DNA of 64,000 nt from assembly GCF_000969645.2 (NCBI RefSeq), contig NZ_CP014222.1, positions 1-64,000 on the forward strand. Reading direction: 5' to 3'. The DNA is from Janthinobacterium sp. B9-8. GTDB taxonomy: Bacteria > Pseudomonadota > Gammaproteobacteria > Burkholderiales > Chitinibacteraceae. This document shows positions 28,300 to 38,105 of this stretch, in pieces. How positions within the stretch are numbered: position 1 is the stretch's first letter; each line of letters begins with the position of its first letter. The notes beneath the pieces were generated by a model, which searched no databases, was not told the origin of the DNA, and saw nothing but the letters and a program-made list of their open reading frames with translations. The translations under genes and the position numbers were made by a program.

Positions 28300-28859
28300 C
28301 ACGGCAGAACGCCACCGATGGCGGATATTATTCGTTTTGCCATAAATACTACATGCATGTGGCAGGAAGAAATCTGCAAAGTTTTGTGGATGGATGTAAA
28401 TGAAGCTAAGCACATTCTATTAGTCCGGCAGCGTAAAGATTCATCCAAGAAAGAAATCAATGGCCAAGAGATCCCGCTGTTGGGCGACGCTTGGGATATT
28501 GTGCGGCGTCAGCCTAAGACTGATCGCCGCTTCCCTATAACCCCCGCTCAGTTGGCGCGGCATTTATTCGCATGTGCAAGGCGCTGGTCATTGAGGATCT
28601 GAGGCTTCACGATTTGCACCATGAGGGAATCAGCTGGTTGTTTGAGGCTGGCTACCAGATCCAAGAAGTAGCCATGGTCTCTGGCCATAAGTCACGGGGA
28701 AGCTTGCGCCGCTATACGAACCTGCGGCTAGAATCTCTGCATGGCAAGTATGAAGTGTTGTCATCTTCATCTTCAGCGACCGTGAAGGTGATCGGTGAGC
28801 CAGTGGAGCCTAGGCCGGTAGAAGTGTTACCTGTGGGGAAGAAAACGTATCGGCGATAA
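28300..28859 (+). pseudogene. decayed tyrosine recombinase (phage-type integrase), truncated and frameshifted
   Basis: Two frames together give the catalytic half of a phage-type tyrosine integrase. The first frame (GRTPPMADIIRFAI to about 28568) is continued by another (MCKALVIEDLRLHDLHHEGI onward), so one frameshift lies near 28565-28572. The whole N-terminal DNA-binding part is missing. Catalytic residues are eroded: the first arginine region reads TCMWQEEI where active relatives have an RR-x-EI type motif, and the HDLRHE motif reads HDLHHE, losing the second arginine. The nucleophile region RRYTNL is still present. It is inactive and marks the left end of a former mobile island. Confidence 0.85.
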
Positions 28860-29021
28860 ACTATAAGAACTCCTCTGTAATGATTTTTAGTTGTATTAGG
28901 GATGAGATATAAAAAATTTTATTTTTATGAATATTTTTCAATATCCTACATAATAATTAATTCGTGATTAATTATTACTGTAGGAAAATATTAAGGATTG
29001 TTTTCCATTAAATAAAAAAAT

Positions 29022-30359
29022 CTAATTTATTTTAGAAATGAATTCCCTTAGAAAAAACACGAATGGTTGTAGTTCTTTTTCATAGTTCTCACAAAAATAA
29101 TCAAAAATTTTTGATTTTGTCATTGTGGTTTTGTAATATTTTTTAAAGAATTTTTTAGTGTCTTTGTATTTTTCAGATCCTGGCATTCTTTTAAGTGTGC
29201 TATTTTCTTTATTGTATTCATCATAAAAGAAATCTTCTATGTTTTTGAATGGAATACAAAATACCCTCTCTTTTCTTGCATGTTCCTTATTTGCTTGATC
29301 ACCATCATAAATTACGGCAATGTTTTTAGGTTCACCAAAGAAATTGTTTTTTATATTTCTTCTTACAATATCATCAACATTAGTTGCTCCGGCAATATAA
29401 ATAATTATATATTTGTAATATGGGTCAATATCATATTTTGTTATTATATACGTGATGAAGTGTTGTAGGTTTTCATCTTCTGTTAGGATATATTTATCCC
29501 ATCCTGTAAATCCAAATAAAATAGACTTCACATAATTATAAGTAGCCTGTCTAATGGACAGGCTACCATTTTTTTCTTCTAGATAGTAAAGTTCACCGTC
29601 ATTTAGCGTCTTCATGAGAGCTAAGGAATGGGTCGTGAATAATATGCAAATATTATATTCTTCACAAAACTTTCTAAGCCAACTTATGAGTTTAACTTGT
29701 GCAGCAGCGTCAAGTGAAATGTCAATTTCATCAATAACAATTGCAAGTTTTTTTGTATTTATTTTTCTATATAAACTTATTAAAAAATATTCACCAGAGG
29801 ATAAGTAGTCTTCCCTAATGTATCTACCATCATCCTCTAAAATACAATAGCAACAATCATCTTTTGTTTCTATCTCTATTAATTTTTCAAATTTACTATT
29901 TCCATATATTTCTGAAATAAATTTTATTAATTCTGTGGGTTTTTTATATTTTCCAAGCGCGATAGACTTTCGTATTTGATCATCAAATTTACTTATTGTT
30001 TGAAAAAAATTAAATCTTTTTCCATAGGGGATAGGTAGTTCAATGTCGATATTTTTTGATATTTCTGAATTAACCATTTTCTTACAATCAATACTTTTTA
30101 TATTTTGATCATATGCATATATGAGCTCTTCATTGTCATTAATGATGTAGTTAATTGCACTTTTTTCATTAAATATTGAAGTTTGTGATGTTTGTAAAAA
30201 AGTATCCCTTCTTGAAATGTTGCCAATAGTCTTTATTAATGTGGTTTTTCCCGTTCCATTCTTTCCAACTAAACATTGTAATGTGCCTGCTTTTAAATTA
30301 AATTTAAAATCAAACTCTTTTATGTGTTGTACGTTTCTTATTTTTATAAACAATTTCAT
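29022..30359 (-). CDS. retron effector: ATPase-TOPRIM (OLD-like) protein
   Basis: A 445-residue protein with an ABC/SMC-type ATPase part and a C-terminal TOPRIM-like part. Walker A is GKNGTGKTTLIKTI (about residues 33-46), the signature LSSGEYFLISL, Walker B LAIVIDEIDISLD and the switch histidine FTTHS. The TOPRIM part shows the acidic motif LTEDENLQHF (about 293), a glycine turn IAGATNVDD and the DxD motif AVIYDGDQA (about 353), as in OLD-family nucleases. It starts two bases after the reverse transcriptase stop and is very AT-rich. By analogy with retrons whose effector is an OLD-like nuclease (such as Retron-Eco8), it would be the toxic arm released on phage infection. No HNH partner is present. 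Confidence 0.85.
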   Translation of the reverse strand: MKLFIKIRNVQHIKEFDFKFNLKAGTLQCLVGKNGTGKTTLIKTIGNISRRDTFLQTSQTSIFNEKSAINYIINDNEELIYAYDQNIKSIDCKKMVNSEISKNIDIELPIPYGKRFNFFQTISKFDDQIRKSIALGKYKKPTELIKFISEIYGNSKFEKLIEIETKDDCCYCILEDDGRYIREDYLSSGEYFLISLYRKINTKKLAIVIDEIDISLDAAAQVKLISWLRKFCEEYNICILFTTHSLALMKTLNDGELYYLEEKNGSLSIRQATYNYVKSILFGFTGWDKYILTEDENLQHFITYIITKYDIDPYYKYIIIYIAGATNVDDIVRRNIKNNFFGEPKNIAVIYDGDQANKEHARKERVFCIPFKNIEDFFYDEYNKENSTLKRMPGSEKYKDTKKFFKKYYKTTMTKSKIFDYFCENYEKELQPFVFFLREFISKIN

Positions 30360-30361
30360 TG

Positions 30362-31312
30362 TTAGTTCCGTTTTTTATGTATAAAATAATCAATAATTGC
30401 AGGGCCATATTTTTTCTTTAATTTTAATAAGTAGTTTGCATCTACTGCGTTAATGTAGTTTAAATAATTAGTTATTTTTTTTATTCCATTTTCTAAATCA
30501 TTCTCTGAGATTTCTTTGAGTTTTTGTTTGTCAGTTCTATAAAGGTGTAGTAATGTTTCTATAATGTTTTTTAATTTTGAGTCTATGGTTAACGAACCAT
30601 TTGGCATTATTACCATGCCTAGTATTTTAACCTTTCCTCCAATGTGTTTTATTTTACTTTTTGATTTGTTTATCTTAAATGTATTGTTGTAATGACTGAT
30701 TAGGCATTTTTCTACGACAATGGGGACTTCTATAATTTCCTCTATGTTTTCGGCGGAAAATATTATGTCGTCAGAATACCTTGAGTATTGTATGTTTTTT
30801 TTCCTACAATAGGATAATATTTCTTCGTCAAAATCTAACAGAACTGCGTTGCTTATTAATGGTGAGGTCGAAAATCCAATGGGAAGATTGTTGTTTATCA
30901 TTGTTAATTTTATGATTAAATCAAGGTATTTATCTAAATCTAAAATAGGAGTGGATTCTAAACTATGTTTGAGCGTTGATTTAACTAGATTTTCATGAAT
31001 ACTAGGAAAAAAATCAACAATATCTGATTGAAAAAAGTATTTCCCATTTTTGTGCATCTGGACCGCATCAACAACATTGTATCCTTTCCTGTATGAAAAT
31101 ACAGAATCAATACTAATATGTAGAAAATCAAAAATAAATAAATTGAGAAATTTATGAAAGTCTTTAAGTTTTTTACTCGATGAATAAATTACACGATCAC
31201 GCAAGTTAATTGTAGTGTATTCACTATCAATATCACAGTTTAAAAAATCGGAAAAACTATACTTGCCATGAAACATCGCGTTGTACATGTGTTCAAAACT
31301 TTGTTTTTTCAT
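30362..31312 (-). CDS. retron-type reverse transcriptase
   Basis: A 316-residue reverse transcriptase without extra domains, the size of retron enzymes. Motif A is FFQSDIVDFFPSI, motif B is LPIGFSTSPLISNAVLLDFD, the catalytic motif C is YSRYSDDIIFS (YSDD) and motif D/E follow as KSKIKHIGGKVKILGMVI. The usual PQG of motif B is P-I-G. The N-terminal GYNVVDAVQMHKNGKYF resembles the retron-specific region before motif A. ATG 31312 (MKKQSFEH) has GGA five bases ahead; a TTG at 31357 is a weaker start. It lies downstream of a structured RNA and upstream of the effector, and is strongly AT-rich. Confidence 0.93.
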   Translation of the reverse strand: MKKQSFEHMYNAMFHGKYSFSDFLNCDIDSEYTTINLRDRVIYSSSKKLKDFHKFLNLFIFDFLHISIDSVFSYRKGYNVVDAVQMHKNGKYFFQSDIVDFFPSIHENLVKSTLKHSLESTPILDLDKYLDLIIKLTMINNNLPIGFSTSPLISNAVLLDFDEEILSYCRKKNIQYSRYSDDIIFSAENIEEIIEVPIVVEKCLISHYNNTFKINKSKSKIKHIGGKVKILGMVIMPNGSLTIDSKLKNIIETLLHLYRTDKQKLKEISENDLENGIKKITNYLNYINAVDANYLLKLKKKYGPAIIDYFIHKKRN

Positions 31313-31468
31313 TTTTCCATTCACTTTCTTTATAAAAAGTTTATGTTGTCTTTTCAATTTTTAGGTTTGAAAAATAATATAGAATATCAGATTGTTGATT
31401 GCGAATTATTATTTAATTAAAAATAAAAATAATTGACTATAATTTGTGATTATGCAGCAATAGATAGA

Positions 31469-31684
31469 TAAGGGACAGTCATCTTCTAATATAGGCCTCA
31501 GAAAATGAACTGAGTATCGAAGATGATGATCAGATGGCGTGGGCTTACACGATCGAGAATTTTAGAATATTACGAAAAGCGTGTACTAGCTGCAACGAAG
31601 CATTGCTAGTACACACAAACGTAACTAAATATAGCGCCCTAGAGGCTAGGTTTAGTGACTGGAGATACTCCTAGTCCCTAGCAT
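31469..31684 (-). ncRNA. candidate retron msr-msd RNA
   Basis: On the minus strand, read 5' to 3', the region between the promoter and the reverse transcriptase folds into successive hairpins. SL1 is 31676-31657 (GACT-A-GGAG / CTCC-AGTC). SL2 is 31656-31624 (ACTAAA / TTTAGT enclosing CCTAG / CTAGG). SL3 is 31614-31581 with a perfect 10-bp stem (GTGTACTAGC / GCTAGTACAC). A distal hairpin at 31526-31479 (TCATCTTC / GAAGATGA enclosing CTCAG / CTGAG) suits the msd. The 5' segment TAGGGAC (31680-31674) can pair with GTCCCTTA (31476-31469) with one bulge, as an a1/a2 stem would, but it shares three bases with SL1. Exact ends and the branching guanosine are not fixed. Confidence 0.75.
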
Positions 31685-31690
31685 GACTCG

Positions 31691-31719
31691 ATACTAAGAA
31701 ATTTAGTGTTGGGTGTCAA
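31691..31719 (-). promoter_or_regulatory. sigma-70-type promoter of the retron RNA
   Basis: On the minus strand TTGACA (31719-31714), a 17-base spacer and TAGTAT (31696-31691). The -35 box is a consensus match and the -10 box keeps the key first T, the A at position 2 and the last T. Transcription would start about seven bases on, near 31684, exactly at the beginning of the structured RNA. Confidence 0.8.
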
Positions 31720-31765
31720 GTAGATGTCTGATTCAACATATTTTTTATTCACCACTTGAAACAAA

Positions 31766-32020
31766 TTATATTTGGCTTTTATTCCATTGAACTCGGGCTA
31801 CAGCAAGGGTGGTATCGATATGCGTGGCCAGATCCTTAATATGAATCATCAGTGGGGCTTTTTGGCTGTCTCTTAGGCGGAAGGTCGGAATCGGCAGCCG
31901 GTTCATATTTGCTTCGCGCTGTGCTTCTCTTGGCGTTAGGCCTAGATATTCTTCAGCAATTTCTTTCAACTGTACTATCGGTTTTGAATATTGGGCCATA
32001 AGTAAGAAGGTGGTGTTCAT
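31766..32020 (-). CDS. pyocin activator PrtN-family protein
   Basis: An 84-residue protein beginning MNTTFLLMAQYSKPIV with EEYLGLTPREAQREANMNRL and LPIPTFRLRDS, matching the PrtN family. PrtN activates pyocin genes in Pseudomonas, and small relatives often lie beside integrases of genomic islands. Here it would be a regulator left from, or serving, the island. It starts immediately after the stop of the small ORF upstream. Base composition is close to the chromosome, unlike the retron. Confidence 0.8.
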   Translation of the reverse strand: MNTTFLLMAQYSKPIVQLKEIAEEYLGLTPREAQREANMNRLPIPTFRLRDSQKAPLMIHIKDLATHIDTTLAVARVQWNKSQI

Positions 32021-32236
32021 TTATTGTGCCTGCTCGTTGTGCGGCTTGGTTGGATTAAAGTCACCTGATTTCTGTATCGGGTTCAATCGTTGGGTAATCC
32101 CCCTGCTTCGATTGGTTTCAGTGAGCTGAATCAGCGATTCTGCAATTTTTGCGTTTTCTGCATCCAGCTTACGAATAGAGCGATAACAAGTCGTGCTAGA
32201 TTTTTTTGAATAAAGAGGCTTGTGCTTGGCGCTCAT
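32021..32236 (-). CDS. small hydrophilic protein next to prtN, unknown
   Basis: A 71-residue basic, polar ORF (MSAKHKPLYSKKSSTT at the start). It ends with a TAA directly touching the PrtN-family start codon, which suggests a two-gene unit. I do not recognise it and no clear ribosome site precedes its ATG. A chance ORF is possible. Confidence 0.35.
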   Translation of the reverse strand: MSAKHKPLYSKKSSTTCYRSIRKLDAENAKIAESLIQLTETNRSRGITQRLNPIQKSGDFNPTKPHNEQAQ

Positions 32237-32258
32237 GGGGCAAGCACAAGCCCCACAA

Positions 32259-32597
32259 TCACTCCCCCCGCGACAGGGTATATATTTTCAAGGCTAATTC
32301 TTCACCTAACCAGCTTGCGCTATCGGTATGGGCTTCTACATCGTCGGTGAGCTCTGGGTGGATTAAGACCGATAGCCCACCACGCTGTGCTTCAAGCAGG
32401 GCGCGGACTTCGATCAGTAAGTTTTCATCAAAATTGATTTCAAACATTGGCTGGGTATGCGGGCCTACTTCGCGGTGAATTAAATCCCCCATCCAGCAGC
32501 TGGCTGGCAAAGTTTTGCTTAGTACACCGTGCAGTGTTTCGGCGGTGCTGATTTGTTCTGGTAAAAAATAAACGTGGGCATGGTAGATAAGAGGCAT
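32259..32597 (-). CDS. DOPA 4,5-dioxygenase-family protein
   Basis: A 112-residue protein matching the small DOPA 4,5-dioxygenase family of the vicinal oxygen chelate type. It has YHAHVYFLPEQ at the start, VGPHTQPMFEINF, LSVLIHPELTDDVEAHTDSA and ASWLGEELAL, with the conserved histidines. In fungi such enzymes cleave DOPA; bacterial substrates are mostly unknown. It is the first ordinary chromosomal gene right of the island and is divergent from the thioesterase gene. Confidence 0.85.
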   Translation of the reverse strand: MPLIYHAHVYFLPEQISTAETLHGVLSKTLPASCWMGDLIHREVGPHTQPMFEINFDENLLIEVRALLEAQRGGLSVLIHPELTDDVEAHTDSASWLGEELALKIYTLSRGE

Positions 32598-32842
32598 AGC
32601 TAATCCGGCTGGGTAGCCTTTTATGGTCGATATTGGGGGCTAATTATGCTGTATTTTCTTTTATTTACAGCACGTTTTTTACTTGATTTAAGTTTTTTAG
32701 GCAGAGTTTAGTTTTAAATGTGCAAGGCCGGTGCTTGATTGTTGTAAGGATAGGGAAAAGCCTACAGGCAGGCTGAGTAGGTTTTTGTTTAATAGGGCCT
32801 ATATGGCGCTATGCTGTAATAAAAATACATAAAGGATGCAGC

Positions 32843-33319
32843 ATGTCAGATCTCCCTCGGCATCAAATGATGATGACAGTCCTGATGACGCCAGATATGG
32901 CGAATTTTTCTGGCAAGGTGCATGGTGGTGCGCTGCTGAAAGAATTGGATCAGGTGGCTTACGCCTGTGCCAGCCGCTACGCGGGTGCGTATGCGGTGAC
33001 TTTATCGGTGGATCAGGTGGTGTTTAAATTGCCAGTGTTTGTAGGGGAGCTGGTGTATTTTTTAGCCAGTGTTAACTACACCGGTCGTACTTCGATGGAG
33101 ATCGGCATTCGAGTGGTGGCCGAAAATATCCGCACCCAAACCGAGCGCCATACTAATAGCTGCTATTTCACTATGGTGGCGATGGGGGATGATGGTAAAT
33201 CGGTGGTGGTGCCTCCACTCGTACCGAGTACCGATGATGAAAAAGTACGCTGGGTGGCGGCTGAGGCAAGACGGGATATTCGCTTGCTGATGGCTGAGAA
33301 AATAGCTTTTAAAGAGTAG
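32843..33319 (+). CDS. acyl-CoA thioesterase, hotdog fold (YciA-like)
   Basis: A 158-residue single-domain hotdog-fold thioesterase that hydrolyses acyl-CoA in the cytosol. The active-site signature NFSGKVHGGALLKELDQVAYACASRY and the strand LSVDQVVFKLPVFVGELVYF match the YciA/BACH group. An AAAGGA ribosome site precedes the ATG. A bidirectional terminator separates it from groEL. Confidence 0.92.
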   Translation: MSDLPRHQMMMTVLMTPDMANFSGKVHGGALLKELDQVAYACASRYAGAYAVTLSVDQVVFKLPVFVGELVYFLASVNYTGRTSMEIGIRVVAENIRTQTERHTNSCYFTMVAMGDDGKSVVVPPLVPSTDDEKVRWVAAEARRDIRLLMAEKIAFKE

Positions 33320-33338
33320 TGTTAGCTGAAGCGGCCAT

Positions 33339-33372
33339 AAAAAACGCCACCCCCAAAGGAGTGGCGTTTTTT
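33339..33372. terminator. bidirectional intrinsic terminator between the thioesterase and groEL
   Basis: AAAAAACGCCAC / GTGGCGTTTTTT, a 12-base-pair stem with a 10-base loop, A-run on one side and T-run on the other. It can end transcripts from both convergent genes. Confidence 0.9.
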
Positions 33373-33426
33373 ATTATTAAGCTAGTTGTCGGGCTTTAAA
33401 TTAAAGCCCGATTCCTAAAGCTTAAA

Positions 33427-35073
<1,647 letters not shown>

Positions 35074-35139
35074 TTACTCCGTAGTGGTTTGAGATCGTGC
35101 CGGGCTTGGGCCTCGGTCACGAAGGATCACGCAGGTTAA

Positions 35140-35430
35140 TTAACCTTCGATCACGCCCATGATGTCTTCTTCACGCATTACTAGCAGTTCGTCGCCATCT
35201 ACTTTCACGGTTTGGCCGCTGTACTTGCCAAAAATTACTTTATCGCCAGCTTTAACAGCCATTGGGCGTACAGAGCCGTTTTCTAAAATCTTACCGTTAC
35301 CGACGGCAACCACTTCGCCCATATCCGGCTTTTCAGCAGCGTTACCTGGCAACACAATGCCAGATGCAGTTTTTTCTTCAGCTTCAACGCGTTTGATTAC
35401 TACACGGTCATGCAAAGGACGAATTTTCAT
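35140..35430 (-). CDS. groS: co-chaperonin GroES
   Basis: A 96-residue heptameric lid of the GroEL chamber. The N-terminus [14 protein letters not shown], the mobile loop region [18 protein letters not shown] and the C-terminal [13 protein letters not shown] are typical. ATG 35430 fits the family; a GTG three codons earlier is too close to the GGAG site. It precedes groEL by about 70 bases. Confidence 0.98.
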   Translation of the reverse strand: MKIRPLHDRVVIKRVEAEEKTASGIVLPGNAAEKPDMGEVVAVGNGKILENGSVRPMAVKAGDKVIFGKYSGQTVKVDGDELLVMREEDIMGVIEG

Positions 35431-35494
35431 GGTGTTCACTCTCCAGATAAAAAAGTGGCATTCAATGCTTGGCCAAGCGGCCTACAGAACGCTG

Positions 35495-35521
35495 TTAGCA
35501 CTCACTGCTAACGAGTGCTAG
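35495..35521 (-). promoter_or_regulatory. CIRCE element (HrcA operator) of groES-groEL
   Basis: TTAGCACTC, nine bases, GAGTGCTAG: eight of nine bases in the right arm and all nine in the left arm match the CIRCE consensus with its exact nine-base spacer. It lies 65 bases upstream of groES. It predicts HrcA repression that is lifted on heat shock. Confidence 0.95.
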
Positions 35522-35656
35522 ATGGTATGGGCGAGGTAAGGTCTTTTCAAGTGGGGGAAGAGCGAAATTTTTTGAAGAGCATCATTATTGCTGATACCGA
35601 CCATGCAGATCTCACCAGATTGGAGGCTTTAATTTGTAAGAAAACTGTTTTAATGG

Positions 35657-35685
35657 GAATCATTATCATTTATAATGATGACGAT
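35657..35685 (+). promoter_or_regulatory. Fur-box-like operator upstream of the TonB receptor
   Basis: AATCATTATCATT followed by ATAATGATGACGATT forms an overlapping imperfect palindrome close to the Fur consensus (GATAATGATAATCATTATC). It lies about 95 bases before the receptor start, so iron-loaded Fur would repress the gene. Confidence 0.8.
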
Positions 35686-35777
35686 TGAGTTACATCTCTG
35701 AGCCACTGTCGACTTCCCTAAAAAAGGGCATATGAAGTTCTGCCCTTGCTGTTCTATTTAAAACGAGTTTGAGCAAA

Positions 35778-38051
35778 ATGAAGATCCAAAATACAGCGAT
35801 GGTGCTTGCACTTGCCGCCGCCTTTAGTGCCCCTGCCTTCGCAAGTAAAGTCGCAAGTAAAACAGCCAGCGAAGTGGCTGCAAAAAAGTCCACTGAAACA
35901 ACTTTGCCTGCGATCACTGTATTTGGTGAAAAAATGGGTAGCGCCAATGTGGGGCGCTCCTATTTAGATCATGAAGATATTGAACGTCAGCAGGCTGGCA
36001 ATGTGGCCGCCTTGCTTGATACCTTGCCGGGGGTGGATTTAACCGGCACATCGCGTCCCAGCGGGCAAACTTTAAATATCTGGGGCTTTAATAAAGTTCA
36101 GGATGTAAAAGTGATTGTGGACGGCGCGCCTAAGGGCTTTGAAAAATATCGCCAGGGCTCGATTTTTATCGAGCCTGAGCTGGTGAAACAAATTGAAGTG
36201 AATAAAGGCCCGCACACCTCTCTGTATGGCAATGGTGGCTTTGGTGGTGTGATCACGATTGAAACTAAAGACGCTAAAGACCTTTTACAGGGCGACGCTA
36301 ATCTAGGGGCTTTGCTCAAGTATTCGCATCAAACAAATAATCATGAGCAAGACACCACGGCGGCTGTGTATGGCCGCACTGAAGATGGCCGTTTTGATGC
36401 GCTGGTGTATTTTACTCAGCGCGAATCCGATGATTTGCGCAAACCCAATGGCGATCCTTTCCGTTTTTCTGCCATTGATGCGCCTTCCAGCCTCGCAAAA
36501 TTAAATATCCGCCTGACAGAAGATCAGTTACTCACACTCTCGACCATGCAAGGCCGCAGTAGCGCTTGGGCCCCTTTTGCGGCTCTGGGTGAAGACGCGC
36601 CAGCGCCTACCGATGCAGAAATTAAAAAATTTGGTTTTGATGAAGCATGGAAGCGCAAGGTGCTGTACCGGGATCAGGAAGACACCACTTACTCTGCAAA
36701 ATGGCGCTTTAGCCCGAGTGATAATCCGCTGATCAATATCTTGGCGAGCTATGGCTATTCTAAAACCAATCAGCACGATCAACGCTCCGCCACGGCCTCT
36801 GTGGGCTCTTTCCTTGGCTCATTAGGTAATGAAAGCTGGGCTACTTACACCGATAAGCTGGCTGAATTGCGCAATGAAAGCTTGTTTACTAGCGGCCCCT
36901 TTGCCCATGTGCTGAGCGTTGGTACGCAGTGGCACGATAATCAGCGCGATACGCTGATGTATTACCCAAGCAGCACGGCAATAAAAGACCCTAGTTATAA
37001 CTACGGCTATTTCCAGCCTTACTATATGCCTGCCGGTCAGCAAAGAGGGCTGGGCATTCATGTGCAAGATGCGGTGAGCTATGGCGATGTGACGCTGACA
37101 GCGGCATTGCGCTACGACCATATCACCGCAGAAGGTGTGCCGAACCGGGCGCGCCGTTATAACAGCCCGCTGCCTGCTGCAGGTCATGATTATAGCGAAG
37201 CCAGGTTTGAAGGCTTTTCACCTAGGCTGGGCCTGTTCTGGAAAGCCAATAACCATGCCTCTTTCTTTGCGGATATCAGCCAGACCTGGCGCGCACCAAC
37301 GATTGATGAGCTGTATTCCACAGAGTACTACGTGTCATCGGACGTGGGGTCAGCCACGCCCGGCACAAGCCGTGGCCTCGATGTCGAGCGAATTACCGCT
37401 GCGCGTGTGGGCGCAATGTGGAATCAGCAAGGTTTGCTGACCGACAATGACGATGCACAGCTGCGCTTTACCCTCTATCAAAACCGGGTCTCAGACAATA
37501 TCGGCCCACGCCTTGGTGTGTTGGTGTCGGGCTACACGTCTGCGGGTCGAGATAAATTACCGCCAGCACTATCTAATTACCGCAATTTGAGTGGCTATAA
37601 AACCGAAGGGATGGAAATCGAAACCTTCTATAACACTCGCTACTTCTTTGCCAACGCGTCTTTGTCGATGCAATACGGCAGAAGAAACGGCAGCCAGCGC
37701 GATCCTTGGGGTAACGATGAGCCGGTATCGAGTGTGGCCCCCGATAAACTGATCATGGGGCTGGGCTTTAAATTACCTGAGCAGGGCATTACCGCAGGCT
37801 GGCAGGGTAAATTTGTGGGCGAACAAGATAAAGTATTGCCGGTTGGCCATGTTTATCGCTTACCGCCATCCAAAGGTTATGGTTTGCATACCCTGTTTGC
37901 CAGTTGGAAAGGCCGGGGTGATATGTTGAGTGGACTAGAAGCGAGGTTGACGATTGATAATCTATTTAATCGTGATTATCAGCCATATCTGAGTGAAGGC
38001 GTGACTGGAGTAGGGCGTAATTACAAGCTCAGTATTTCTAAATCATTCTAA
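35778..38051 (+). CDS. TonB-dependent haemoglobin/haem-type outer membrane receptor
   Basis: A 757-residue outer-membrane receptor. Signal peptide to about residue 22 (LAAAFSAPAFA), then a TonB-box-like stretch (LPAITVFGEK), plug domain (VAALLDTLPGVDLTG, VNKGPHTSLYGNGGFGGVI, TKDAKDLL) and a 22-strand barrel ending in KLSISKSF with the terminal phenylalanine. The plug signature is of the haemoglobin/transferrin/lactoferrin receptor family. A Fur-like box upstream supports iron or haem uptake; the actual ligand is not certain. No haem-transport genes follow. Confidence 0.9.
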   Translation: MKIQNTAMVLALAAAFSAPAFASKVASKTASEVAAKKSTETTLPAITVFGEKMGSANVGRSYLDHEDIERQQAGNVAALLDTLPGVDLTGTSRPSGQTLNIWGFNKVQDVKVIVDGAPKGFEKYRQGSIFIEPELVKQIEVNKGPHTSLYGNGGFGGVITIETKDAKDLLQGDANLGALLKYSHQTNNHEQDTTAAVYGRTEDGRFDALVYFTQRESDDLRKPNGDPFRFSAIDAPSSLAKLNIRLTEDQLLTLSTMQGRSSAWAPFAALGEDAPAPTDAEIKKFGFDEAWKRKVLYRDQEDTTYSAKWRFSPSDNPLINILASYGYSKTNQHDQRSATASVGSFLGSLGNESWATYTDKLAELRNESLFTSGPFAHVLSVGTQWHDNQRDTLMYYPSSTAIKDPSYNYGYFQPYYMPAGQQRGLGIHVQDAVSYGDVTLTAALRYDHITAEGVPNRARRYNSPLPAAGHDYSEARFEGFSPRLGLFWKANNHASFFADISQTWRAPTIDELYSTEYYVSSDVGSATPGTSRGLDVERITAARVGAMWNQQGLLTDNDDAQLRFTLYQNRVSDNIGPRLGVLVSGYTSAGRDKLPPALSNYRNLSGYKTEGMEIETFYNTRYFFANASLSMQYGRRNGSQRDPWGNDEPVSSVAPDKLIMGLGFKLPEQGITAGWQGKFVGEQDKVLPVGHVYRLPPSKGYGLHTLFASWKGRGDMLSGLEARLTIDNLFNRDYQPYLSEGVTGVGRNYKLSISKSF

Positions 38052-38079
38052 AACGGATGCGTGAATTTGATTTGATCGG

Positions 38080-38105
38080 GGCGAGCCAGCGTGCTCGCCT
38101 TTTTT
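38080..38105 (+). terminator. intrinsic terminator after the TonB receptor
   Basis: GGCGAGC / GCTCGCC stem with a six-base loop followed by six Ts, 28 bases after the stop codon. Confidence 0.88.

Noticed and set aside
28264-28859. Two separate intact genes
   Set aside because: The two frames are consecutive parts of one integrase domain, split by a frameshift and lacking the N-terminal half.
29022-30359. Septu-like (PtuA) ATPase or free-standing Gabija-type nuclease
   Set aside because: No HNH (PtuB) or UvrD-helicase partner is present; the immediate partner is a reverse transcriptase, and a TOPRIM-like module is fused to the ATPase.
30362-31312. Group II intron reverse transcriptase
   Set aside because: No maturase (X) or HNH domain, no intron domain V structure seen, and the size and context fit a retron.
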